From assembly GCF_036324505.1 (NCBI RefSeq), contig NC_086367.1, positions 24,539,078 through 24,603,077 on the forward strand: DNA of 64,000 bases, given 5' to 3'. The notes beneath the pieces are model-generated. The model was not told the origin of the DNA, did not search any database, and saw nothing but the letters and a program-made list of their open reading frames with translations. Origin of the DNA: Eleginops maclovinus (taxonomy: Eukaryota; Chordata; Actinopteri; Perciformes; Eleginopidae). Position numbers and translations under genes: made by a program. Below, one piece after another: positions 11,814-27,600 of this stretch. How positions within the stretch are numbered: position 1 is the first letter of the stretch; every line of letters begins with the position of its first letter.

Positions 11814-12283
11814 TATGGAGGTCTGGAGGAGAACTGTCTCACTGCCTCAGTGGACTTTTATTATATTTGAGGTCATTTGCCTTTTAGTGAACGGGTGGAA
11901 TCTGGGTCCTACAGCCTCTGGTCTGACTGGCCCAGGCTTCCTCCATGCTTATTTGAAAGCAGTCTCTGGGGTTTGGTGTCTCCGTGATATGTTTTATTTA
12001 GGGAAACCTAGACCCAGTGAAAGCGTCATTGGGGTGGTTGCGCGGGGGTTGGACATGGGTTTTGGAGACGAAGCCCCCTCCTTCAACATTCACGTAGACA
12101 TATGAAATTTGTTGAGCGCATGAAGCATGGGGAGATGAGCCATGGGGAGAAAAAAGCCTCTTTAAATATTACTTTCACCATTTGGGAGAACACCTGACTG
12201 GTTGGTAAATGTGTAAAGCTGCCCTAACATGACCCCCCTCAAAGCACCAGGATCAAACACAAACACAAAGCCAGTTTTACTCT
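11814..12283. other. Intergenic; unexplained 96-codon ORF on + strand
   Basis: Spacer between the LINE fragment and the txlnb 3' end. A plus-strand ORF (11815-12105) has no domain I recognise. It abuts the LINE tail and may be a further transposon relic. No gene is called. Confidence 0.4.
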
Positions 12284-12289
12284 TTTATT
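12284..12289 (-). terminator. txlnb poly(A) signal AATAAA
   Basis: TTTATT on the plus strand, i.e. AATAAA on the minus strand, 30-35 nt downstream of the txlnb stop codon (12319-12321). This would give a very short 3'UTR. Confidence 0.55.
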
Positions 12290-12318
12290 GATATGAATCT
12301 CACACATTATCCTCCACA

Positions 12319-16316
<3,998 letters not shown>

Positions 16317-17385
16317 AACTGTCAACTATACAAGCATCAAGATAAATATTAAGCACAACATTTAAAGTTATTTCATAATCAATGGCCTTAAATATTACGC
16401 TTTGACTCATGAATCAGTATTCTGGGAAATCAAACAAACAACAACAAAGAAATGCTGCCTAAAAAGTGGTTCAAGCGTCAGTTAGAGACACTTGAACTGA
16501 ACGTGTGTAAGGAGAAAAGCAGGGAAAGATAATAGTGTTGTTAAGGAGGTGAAATAACAGATCGGAAGTGAATACATTTTCATTTACAGGTTTCTTTTCC
16601 CTGGAAAGCATATTCTGCTCTACAGCCAGATGTGATGTTTTAGTGATTAAGCAAATGGGAGGTGAACATGGCACACTCATCTGTAAACTTTAAAGGCCGT
16701 TTTAATAACAAGAAATGAATTGAAGTCATTTTATAATCGCCGTCTCCCTCAACTGTCACAACCATGGTTTTATTTATCCGAGCAAAGCCGCTTTAAATAT
16801 ATCCTGAAAGGGAAACCTGCTTTCTGCAGCTGCGTCCGACTGCATGTTGTGGCTTTGCTTTAACAAAATGTTCCTATCTTGAGTGATAAAGCACTCTTTG
16901 AGCCCCTTTAAGGGTCTCTGTTCCTGTTTACGTGCAGCCGCTCTCTGAACACATGGCACCTGTTCACACCGCCGGCTATTTTAGGAACTTCTTAATATGG
17001 GCAAGATATTTATTTATTTCCAATACACACTTAAACACGACAATGTCACTGTGCGAACAGAAAGCTGCAGGAAAATAAATCACAGGTGACCTCTAAGGTT
17101 TTCAGTGTTAAAGTCGGCAAAAGGAAATTCAGCTCGGATAAAAGAAGAGCAGGAAGAGAAACATATGGGAGCTGTATCAGAAAACTAACGTATTATTAGC
17201 AGTATTTAGCAGTATTAGCAGTGTTTTCTTTCCAATCTGGTAACAAATGACTGATTTTAAACCAAGCTTCAGAAATAGATCAGCTCCAAACACACATCAG
17301 CACGTCTAAGGATTAGAAACAACAAGTCAAACACAGATTTAAGGGTTAGGAGTAAAAGTCCCTGAAGAAGCACAAGGGGTCTTAC

Positions 17386-17470
17386 CACGAGTGAGGGTCG
17401 GGGTGAGAAAGAGAGGCGAGGGTCCGACGACTCGCTGCTTCCACACAGAGACAACAGCTGTGATAAGACC
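17386..17470 (-). other. txlnb: Likely 5'UTR exon of txlnb
   Basis: On the minus strand a non-coding segment ends in a strong donor (CGTG|GTAAGACC, exon end 17386). It lies 1.07 kb upstream of the acceptor that precedes the txlnb ATG. The 5' limit is not visible. A poly-G/C tract (17492-17511) lies just upstream. Confidence 0.5.
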
Positions 17471-17529
17471 ACCTCAAAATAACCCAGCAGAGGGGGGGGG
17501 GGGGGGGGGGGCAGTTACACTAAATAGCA

Positions 17530-19050
17530 CACTGCAGGACCCATTGTGATCTAAGAAACGCTGAGTCATGGAAAGGATGAAAACATATAACTAACAGATA
17601 TCATCAGGACCCCCCCTCACACTTCTCTGACCTATTACATATGCTAATGAGGCTAATGCTAACAGCTGGTGAGTTTAGGAGAGATCTGCAAATACAAAGT
17701 ACAACAGATATTTTGGAGAAAAAAACAAACGAAGATGTTTTTCGCTGTTTTCTGATCAAAAACTCCAGCTTCTTTAGCGCTTTTCTTCTGTCTTCAGAGT
17801 TTTACCCACAGAATGAAACAGTTTTTGGAAACCTTCTCTTTGTTGTGTTGTGACAGCAGTGAGGATCTTCCCCCAGAGTTTCATGGGAATGCACTCTGAT
17901 GAAAAGGAGTAAAACCGAACGCCCTGCGACAGGTCCTCGGGTTGGTTATTCTCTTTAAAACTATTTCAATGTTAACTTGAACTCGTTTTTAATTTAATTT
18001 ACGTGTTGCCTGTGTTAGCAAGCTACTCTCATCCACCTCCATGGCAACACTGCACATACCTTATTGTGTTATTCCAAGAGCTTTGCAGCAGTAAACTGCA
18101 CGTAGGTTTTTTGTAAATCCAGATTTCATCTAATTAATGTTCTATATCTTGCGTAAATGAGTCGTTCTTCTTAGATTTTTTGTTTGTTTTTCTCACTTTT
18201 TATCTTCTCTAACTGTATGTATGTTTGCACCTTGTACACCAAGAGCAGAGAAACAGAAGCTAATGTCACTCTTTGAATACGATCAGAAACACAAGGAAAA
18301 GAGAGGAAAATAAGTCTGTTTCCCCGAAGAACAGCTGAAGGCAAAAGAAGTTTAGAAAAAGAAGCTAAAAAATAGCTTTAAAAAATGACCCCGAAGTGAA
18401 ACAGAAGGCATGTTGCTCTCAAAATAAGCTAAAAAACACAGAGAACAGAGCCAAAAAGAAATGAATGTATCGTTCTAAAAAAAGGAAATATGTGAAAAAG
18501 AACTTCTTACTTCATCAAAACACTCAGACAGAAGGTGGTGTATTCTCGTTACCACTGATGTTAAAGAATGATCAGCGACACACATCCTGAGGTTCGAGGT
18601 ATGTTCTCTTTAAACCATTCTGGGTTTAATGTGTAAAACTGGAGCACCAAACAGTAGAAACCCTCCGACCAGTTTCCGATGCAAACAGAGAAACCACAGT
18701 TTGGCTACTGAGGATTTATTTTCTACCCCAAAAGATGATGAGAGGTAAAAATGGTGATTCTTCCTCTGTGAGTTTACAGGGAGTTTCATAGACATGAGGC
18801 ACAAAGCAGTTCATTAAAGATGAGTTCACAATAAAAACAATCTGAGTACATACGGAGGCCAAAGCAACGCCGCCTGCACCGTCAAATCACCACAAATAAA
18901 ATACAAGAGCTCAGAGATACATGTTCAGAAAATAAAGCAGTGCACCTTTTTAAATACTTTATGTAAACATGAGTGAACAAAGTGTTTCTGATTTAAAATC
19001 CATCCAGTAATATCGTTATTTAAAGATTAAATCTCATCTGCAGACTCCTG
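17530..19050. other. Gap between txlnb 5' end and presumed hivep2 3'UTR
   Basis: About 1.5 kb of unique AT-rich DNA. The short ORFs (e.g. 17641-17853, 18610-18804) show no protein features. The left part should hold the txlnb promoter. The right part may be distal hivep2 3'UTR on the minus strand. Confidence 0.4.
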
Positions 19051-19334
19051 CGGAGGCCCACAGGTGCTAACAACGACCTAAAACACTTCAGGACAAAGGA
19101 TGCAGAGACAGAAACTCAGATCAGAGCTCCTGCAGGAACATCTGCAGCAGCTCTTCAACACATGCAGACCAGCTCTTCAACACATGCAGGAACATCTGCA
19201 GCAGCTCTTCAACTCATGCAGGAACACCTGCAGCAGCTCTTCAACACATGCAGCATCTAGAGAACATTCAGCAGAGGAAACATGAGCAGTTTACTGAAAG
19301 CTGAAGAAACCAAACGCTGCAAGAAGCTCCAAAC
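19051..19334 (+). repeat. Left arm of about 1.4-kb inverted repeat
   Basis: Starts CGGAGGCCCACAGGTG and ends AAGAAGCTCCAAA. It is the reverse complement, with small differences, of 20192-20451, which ends CACCTGTGGGCCTCCG. Each arm also carries a short internal tandem repeat of CAGCAGCTCTTCAACACATG type. The arms are about 260-280 bp long. Confidence 0.88.
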
Positions 19335-19617
19335 GTTTTCATTTGTAATTTTTTTTGGGGGCAAATATGTTTGTGTCCATTCTTTTGGTCAACTTTTTTT
19401 TTGTCGTCGACGTTTTCTTCTCTCATAATTTTTCTCCTTTTGTCAACAAATGTTATTTTTTGGGCCAGTAACGTGACCAATAACCAGGGGTAAAATGTCT
19501 GCAGGGAGTCATGTGATCACTTTGTTAGAATAAGACCAGAAAACATTTCAGGAGAATTCCCAACAACAGAGACAGAGACCAGCTTTATGACCCTGAACGT
19601 CTCCCAACGCTCCGGTC

Positions 19618-20187
19618 CCTGCTGTGTGCGTCTCTCTTTAGTGTCCCCTGGTCTCCAGCTGTGTGCGTCTCTCTTTAGTGTCCCCTGGTCTCCAGCTGTG
19701 TGCGTCTCTCTTTAGTGTCCCCTGGTCTCCAGCTGTGTGCGTCTGTCTTTAGTGTCCCCTGGTCTCCAGCTGTGTGCGTCTGTCTTTAGTGTCCCCTGGT
19801 CTCCAGCTGTGTGCGTCTCTCTTTAGTGTCCCCTGGTCTCCAGCTGTGTGCGTCTCTCTTTAGTGTCCCCTGGTCTCCAGCTGTGTGCGTCTCTCTTTAG
19901 TGTCCCCTGGTCTCCAGCTGTGTGCGTCTCTCTTTAGTGTCCCCTGGTCTCCAGCTGTGTGCGTCTGTCTTTAGTGTCCCCTGGTCTCCAGCTGTGTGCG
20001 TCTGTCTTTAGTGTCCCCTGGTCTCCAGCTGTGTGCGTCTCTCTTTAGTGTCCCCTGGTCTCCAGCTGTGTGCGTCTCTCTTTAGTGTCCCCTGGTCTCC
20101 AGCTGTGTGCGTCTCTCTTTAGTGTCCCCTGGTCTCCAGCTGTGTGCGTCTCTCTTTAGTGTCCCTTTAGTGTCCCCTGGTCTCCGT
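19618..20187. repeat. 37-bp minisatellite, about 15 copies, in the inverted-repeat loop
   Basis: Units contain TGTGTGCGTCTCTCTTTAGT followed by GTCCCCTGGTCTCCAGC. The only frequent variation is CTCTC versus CTGTC. The array ends directly at the right inverted-repeat arm. Confidence 0.95.
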
Positions 20188-20191
20188 TGTG

Positions 20192-20451
20192 TTGGAGCTT
20201 CTTGCAGCGTTTGGTTTCTGCAGCTTTCAGTAAACTGCTCATGTTTCCTCTGCTGAATGTTCTCTAGATGCTGCATGTGTTGAAGAGCTGCTGCAGATGT
20301 TTCTGCATGTGTTGAAGAGCTGCTGCAGATGTTTCTGCATGTGTTGAAGAGCTGCTGCAGGTGTTTCTGCAGGAGTTCTGATCTGTGTTTCTGTATCTGC
20401 ATCCTCTCTGAAGCTGTGTCATTGTAACGTGTTTGCACCTGTGGGCCTCCG
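20192..20451 (-). repeat. Right arm of inverted repeat
   Basis: Reverse complement of 19051-19334: begins TTGGAGCTTCTTGCAGCG and ends CACCTGTGGGCCTCCG. The internal CTGCAGATGTTTCTGCATG block is repeated three times here, which differs slightly from the left arm. Confidence 0.88.
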
Positions 20452-21637
20452 TACCTTTTTACCTCTCAAAGAGATATAAACAATGCACATAAAAAGTTTC
20501 AACACTGCAAAAATACTTTAAATCATAGAAATACAAGTTTATGTACAGAGGGAGTAACGCATCTGGTGCAGGATTAGCACTATAGAATACCTTACAGTAA
20601 AGTGATATTGATTTCTCCAGTTAAATGCAAGACAACAGACCACTGATCATCATAGCCCCTTGAATTTGTGTGCAACAATTTCACAAAATGAGAAAAAAAT
20701 AACTGGAATGTTTCTAAAAAAAACACAAGAGAAATAAAAGCTCCCTTATTTTTCAAGATGAAAGCATGAAAGTGCATCGTCATGAAACGCTTCTGGTCTT
20801 GTGTGTAAGAGAAATAACGCTGAGCAACCAAAGCGAAGACGTGGCTCAAACTGCTGCATAAGTACAGATATAAATAGTAGTCAAATATCTCAATAAGTGC
20901 TCACGTTCTAATATATAAATACATCTTACAGTATTCGTAATTACAGATCTATTTTTGTGCAATAGCAAATCCATGCATTTTTTTTACCAAGATAAAAACC
21001 ACGACATTTAGAAAAATGCAACATAGGAAACCTTTTCTGTTTTTTTGTTAAGATTGTTTCACAATAAATCAAGCTGCAGCCGGAGAGACGGCACGAGAAA
21101 CAAAGAGCTTTCTTCCGTAATAACAAATAAATAAAAAGCAAAGTAAAGGCACAGACCCCCGCCGCCGCCGCCGCCGCTTGATTCCAAAGCACCGAACTGC
21201 ACAAGAAAAGCGTCTACTTAAAGTTTGGTCAGACTGTTTCATAATACACATATTTCCCCTTATATAAATAGTCTTCAGTTACTACTGCATCACACCTCGA
21301 TATGAGTACATTAAACAACAGTCTATTCTCAAAGTACACATACATAAAATATTCGTATGCATCTAAGAAGGAGTATAAGTATCGTACAGATCCATAAATA
21401 TAATTTATGTGCAATTGTATGCAAACTACTGTGTCAGACAAAGGCATATTAGCATAATATCTTTCCGTATTGCACCTGCACCCAGCAACGGTTCTCCGGT
21501 TCTCCCTGTCTCCTTCTGCACCGGTTCAAGTCCTTCTGTTTCAATCTCCACGTCGAACGGAGCGATGTGCAACACCAGAGGGCGTAATAAAGAGCCTCTG
21601 AGGGGGGGTTAAAGATGAAGCCTGCAGGGGGGGTTCC
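20452..21637 (-). other. hivep2: Presumed hivep2 3'UTR
   Basis: Non-coding, AT-rich stretch directly downstream of the hivep2 stop (21638), with several AATAAA-like sites on the minus strand and a GGC/GCC run at 21161-21176. Mammalian HIVEP2 also has a long 3'UTR. The exact 3' end cannot be fixed from sequence alone and could extend to the inverted repeat or beyond. Confidence 0.45.
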
Positions 21638-24600
21638 TCAGTGAGGGTCCTCCGTGGTGATCTTCAGCGAGGCGATGGCGTTTAGGCAGGTCTGCACCTC
21701 CTGCTCCGGGTTCTCTTGCGAGACGTCCTCCCCTGCAGACTCGATGCCCTCGCTGCTCGGTGGGGTCGGCGCCGAAGACAGGGGGGCGTCGGGGCTGGAG
21801 GAAGGCGGAGGTGGGGAGGCGGAGGGTAACATCTGGCGTCCTCCGATGGGAACCAGTGGCAGCAGAGAGCGGACCGGCTGCTGTGAGTGAAGGGGGAGGT
21901 GGCTGAGGAGGTTCTGGGGGGGGGGCAAGCTGCTCCTCTGATCCTGAAGACACAGAGAAGCATCATTATTTTATTGGAGACCTGGGGTGTGCTTCCTTTT
22001 CACATTTCTGGGGGATTTGCTCATTGGACTTTGGGTCGAGCAACTTTCTTTGCCAAATGCCGAAACCTCCCACCAATATCAACCAAATCCAAACCCTGTT
22101 TGCCTCAGGTGTTGAGCTTCACAACACCTATCTTACTTTTGTTGTGAATCTGTAGAGAAACAGCCCCAAACAAAGGCGTGAAAGGGAAGCCTATCACAGA
22201 TTTTCAAATCGGGGCTCGTTTGAAACCTGAAGTCTCTGTCCCAAAACAAGGAAATAAACGAGGAGATATTTGACTTGGGAATCTGCAATGTGTTCCCATT
22301 TGGACTTTTGGTTTAGCTTTGGACCGGGAATCGAATGGGTGAGTTGCAACTTCTTTTTCAAAACTGTATCAATGGTTTCTTTGCCAAACTTCCCACCACT
22401 ACCATCCAAATCTAAACCATATTTTCAGACCAGAGGTATATCAAGTCACGATAACTATCCTCTCCATTTCAAAGACTGTTTGAGTCTGTACCGAAACTTT
22501 CCCAATGAAAGGGAAAGGAAAGCACATCCCAGATTAAAGTGGGATCAGTCTGAGACTCACTGAGGAAGGCTATGTGAATTGATGTTGACGATCTGCAACC
22601 TGTCACCTTTTCAATTCAGTTTTGGGGAACTTGCTCGGTTAAGGAATGGGATAATCAATCATATCTTTCCCCACAAAATGTTCAACCAAATATCATCCAA
22701 ATCTAAAACTATATGAGGGAGGATTGTTTGGTTGAAGACCCTCCTGCTACGTACCGTCTCCATTTCAAAGACTCCTTGATGTTGAACCATCTCCAGCTTG
22801 GCCTGTGCTCGGCTCTTCTCCCCCTTGTGTTGGTGCGAACCTCTCCGTGGAGACACCGCCCTGAGCACCACCCTCTGCCTCCCCCTGGCCGACGCCTCCC
22901 CGGGGGAGAGGGGCCTCTGGATGGGGGAGAAGCTGGGCGAGCTCGGCCTCAGCGGGGAGGAGTCCCAACGGGGCGAGGACCGTCCTCTCGGGGAAAGCTC
23001 CCTCAGCGGGGACGGGTAACGGAGACGGGACGGTGATGGTTCCCTTATCGGAGACTCCCACCCCGGGGACAGCAGGCAGGAAGTGTACGGGTCGAACAGG
23101 AAGCTGGTCTGGTCCGGAGACAGCATCGTCAGCGAGTCGTCGTCCGTCTGCCTCTCTCGGGACTCGGAGTACCCGTGGATGGCGGCGCTGGCTGTGACCG
23201 AGAGAGACGTGAGGCCACACGGCTGAGGACTCGTGCTCTCGAACGCAGCTTCGGAGTCGAGTCGCCGTCGTAGTCCTCGTCCTCTTCTTCGTCCTCGTCG
23301 ATCTCATCCTCGTCCATGCCGTCCGAGTCCTCGGCGTCTGAGAACTGGTGTTTGGTGGCGACCGCCGTCTTAGACTCGTCCACTTTGGAAGAGACACAGC
23401 AGTTTAGTTTGATTAAGACTCATTCCTGCTCTCACTGAAGGACGAACCACTAAACCATTAAACAGACATCAAATAAAGTCGGTCTGTTACCATGTTCCTG
23501 TATCTCCGTGTCGTCCATCGTCACCGACACTCCCAGCTCGAGACACTTCTTCATGTGCGCCTTCGACTTCATATGTTTAGTCAGATTTCCTACAAACAAG
23601 AACACAATTCATAAGAAACAGATTGGTTTCGAACAAGATTTTCCCCCATGTTTTAGGTCCCTATGAACCCAAAGCAGTATTCCTCTAATTAAAGAAAGCT
23701 GAACAGCAAAAACTAGAGTGTTTATGTCTGCAACATCTATTTATTTAACGTCACCTTTAGTTTTGAAGGCGAAGTTGCAGACCCTGCAGACGTACGGCCG
23801 GACGTCGGTGTGAGTTCGGATGTGTTTCTTTAACATGCTCGGCTTCTTGCAGCGGATCCCACACTCCTCACAGATATACTTCCCCCGACCGCGACCTCGC
23901 ACATACACGTATTCTTCATTCGACTTATATCTGCAACACAGGAACAGTTTCAGAGGTGTGAAGTAACTAGGTACATTTAGGACTGTACATTATTGAATCC
24001 CTGTAGTTGCTAGGCAGATCTGGATTACTGATGGTAAATATAATCTCCCTTAAATCAGACTGTAGTTCACCTGCAGTAAATCCAGCAGCTACCCTGCAGT
24101 ATACAAAGCCATTCAAACTAGCTGCACCTTTACCAGCTCTGAGAACACTTTACTGATCAATCATTATAAAACACATCAGAGATATTATTCTGAAATGGAC
24201 CAATCAGACAATGACTACTTTTACTGTCGCTACTTTAAGTACATTTAGAGGAGAGTACTTTCTACTTTCACTGGAGGAACATTTAGAATACTTTCACTGT
24301 GACAGAGTATTCCTACACTCTGGTACTTCTACTTTACTCAAGTACAAGATCTGAGTACTTCTACTTTACTCAAGAACAAGACCTGAGTACTTCTACTTTA
24401 CTCAAGTACAAGACCTGAGTACTTCTACTTTACTCAAGTACAAGACCTGAGTACTTCTACTTTACTCAAGTACAAGATCTGAGTACTTCTACTTTACTCA
24501 AGTACAAGATCTGAGTACTTCTACTTTACTCAAGTACAAGACCTGAGTACTTCTACTTTACTCAAGTACAAGACCTGAGTACTTCTACTTTACTCAAGTA

Positions 24601-27600
24601 CAAGACCTGAGTACTTCTACTTTACTCAAGTACAAGATCTGAGTACTTCTACTTTACTCAAGTACAAGACCTGAGTACTTCTACTTTACTCAAGTACAAG
24701 ATCTGAGTACTTCTACTTTACTCAAGTACAAGACCTGAGTACTTCTACTTTACTCAAGTACAAGACCTGAGTACTTCTACTTTACTCAAGTACAAGACCT
24801 GAGTACTTCTACTTTACTCAAGTACAAGACCTGAGTACTTCTACTTTACTCAAGTACAAGACCTGAGTACTTCTACTGTTACTCAAGTACAAGATCTGAG
24901 TACTTCTACTTTACTCAAGTACAAGACCAGAGTACTTCTACTTTACTCAAGTACAAGATCTGAGTACTTCTACTTTACTCAAGTACAAGATCTGAGTACT
25001 TCTACTTTACTCAAGTACAAGATCTGAGTACTTCTACTTTACTCAAGTACAAGACCTGAGTACTTCTACTTTACTCAAGTACAAGACCTGAGTACTTCTA
25101 CTGTACTCAAGTACAAGACCTGAGTACTTCTACTGTACTCAAGTACAAGACCTGAGTACTTCTACTTTACTCAAGTACAAGATCTGAGTACTTCCCCTCC
25201 TCTGAGTACTTCTACTTTAACTGAGCCCCCCCCCCTGTGGTGCGGCCCCCTCCTCCCTAAATAGCCGCTGTGCTGTCAGCAGAGTGTTATGACAGCTGAT
25301 CTCTTCACTGACCCTCCCTCGAAGATCTTGACGCGGGTTGGCAGCGTCTGGACCTCCCGCTCCTTCCACTCGTCTTTGGCAGATTTCACTCTGATGTCTT
25401 TCCCCTTCTTCCCGTAAGCGGCGTCCGCCTCTCTGGGCTCCGGTTTCCTCTGCAGCTGAAAAGGATGAACAATCATTTTGTTAACATCCATTTTAAAGCG
25501 GACACCGTATCGACAGAGTAACGCGATACTGACAATATAGTGTGTCACACATGGCGCTACACGGCATGTTGGGGAAACATGGACTCTGCTGCCGGGGGAC
25601 TCCAGATAACCTGAAGTAGACTTGGGTTGTTAGTCTCTGAAGACTTTAGGGTCAGTATCTCAGAGTGTTTCCTAGTTCAGTGGCAGAAAAGCCTCTCAAA
25701 GCCTAAGGGGATGTGTGTAAATATCCCAAAATGTTCTGAAGATCATTTTGTTTTCTTACAAACATAAGTCACTGCAGCTCAAAAAATCAAAGGACTATTT
25801 TAAACAGGAGCCCTAATGAATGTTCTGGATGTAAAATTGAGCTGGGTTTGTCATTATACCTCAACCTTAAAAGGCTTAAATCTGATGCAACACAGATCAT
25901 CAGGCAACAGGGACTGACGCTTCGGCCAGAATATCTGAGGTGTTCAGTTTGCCAAATGTTGGCTAATAAAGCATTCTCAAATCCCCGAGAGACTACCGGT
26001 CTGAAAGAAGACCAGTGTGAAAGTGTTGAGCATCTTTCCTCACCTGCTCCGCGGTCTGCCTCCACATGAGGAGCGACGACACCAGCTTCCCGGCGCCCGG
26101 CGGACACATGGCGGCGGCGCTGTAGATCACGCCGCCTCCCGGCTGTTTGGATCTCAGCAGAGCCAGGGCGGCGCTGGTGTTCAGATCCAGGGGGTTCGGG
26201 TTGTGGGCGCTGACGCCCCAGGACGCGTAAACGGAGGAAAAGGGGGCATCGCTGGGTGAGCAGCTGGGCTTCGTGTAGTTCAGAAAACACCAGCTCACCC
26301 CGGTCGTCGTGCGGAGACTCGGGAACAGTCTCGAGTGCTCAGAGATCACCACCTCTTGATTCGTGATGAGCTTCGCCACCAATTCCACTCGCTTCTCCAC
26401 ACCAACTTCCTTCACGTATGGAGGCGAGCTTTCCATCGCCGACTCGACTCGCGTGATAACCTGAGGTGTTGCTCGCCCCTTCTCCTCGCTCAGGTAACAT
26501 TTCCCCAGCTCCACGGCACTCAGCTCCTCCACGATCTGCCCGAACATCCGCTCCTCTTTCACCCGTTTCTGCTGCTTCACCTCCATGAAGAGATCCAGGC
26601 TGCTGGCAGGCGACAGCATGCGCTTGTTGGTGCCGCCGCTGGAGGCGTTGGTGGTGGAAATGGTCCGAGAGGTCAGAGAAAGAGGGATGCCCGTCTTCAG
26701 TTTAGCCGACGACAGATCGAGCGCTTCCACGTCGAGAGCCTTTCTGGAAACACGAGCGACCTGAGTCTGAGAGGCGGCGCTTTCGAACTGATTGTCAAAA
26801 ATCTGCGATACTGACGTGTAAGTGATGCTGCCGAACGATGGCACGTGAGTCTGTAATCTCACGGGAACTGAGAGGCTCGGATGGGACAGCTGGGGAAATG
26901 TGTTCCCGGTGGAGAATATCGGCAAAGCGTTGCTGAGGTGAAACACTTGCCCCACCTCAGTTTCCATATTCAAGGACTCCTGCCGCACCAGGTTCCCCCG
27001 CCTCCTCTCCCTTGAATCCACGTGTTTGAGTTTAGACGTTGGCGTGAGGCTGCCGTAGTCGAACGATATGCTGCGAGCTTCCGGTAGCTCCCTGCGTAAG
27101 TTACATGGCGCCTGTTCAGAGGACGATCGCCTCATCTCGTGTTGTTGCCTCTGGTTGAGCAGCGACAGGGTGTGAACGCTCCCCGGCACCGCCAGCAGCT
27201 CCAGCGGTTTCCCAAACTCATCCTGCCGGGCCGGCGACTTCAAAACCTCCTCCCTGTCGAAGGAGAAGGTGGAGCAGTATGATAAGTTGCTGTCCTGGCT
27301 CGGGCTACGGGACAGACTGGTGCACGCCGACTCAAAACTGGATTCCCCGGAGGAGTGCTCGATGTCGGCCAAGCGAAGCCTCTTCTTCTTCGGGGGGAGC
27401 TTCTCCGGGGGGAATTGTGCTAAAGTTTCACTCCTCTGAGGCCACTGGAACTCCTCCTTCTCCGGCTCCTTCAACTTCACCTGCACCTCGGGAGCTTTCT
27501 CCGGGCTGTCAGGCTCCACCGTGACCCTGATTTCGGGGACTTGTATGTTGGGCTGCCGCACCAGTTTGGGGATTTGGAACGATTGGTCGCTCCTCTCCAG

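Noticed and set aside
11815..12105. A 96-codon plus-strand protein gene
   Set aside because: No family resemblance, no splice or promoter context, and it abuts a LINE fragment; insufficient support for a gene call.
22765..23397. 210-codon minus-strand ORF in an alternative hivep2 frame
   Set aside because: It is the third frame across the break at about 23237. Neither end matches the conserved HIVEP2 sequence, which follows the other two frames.
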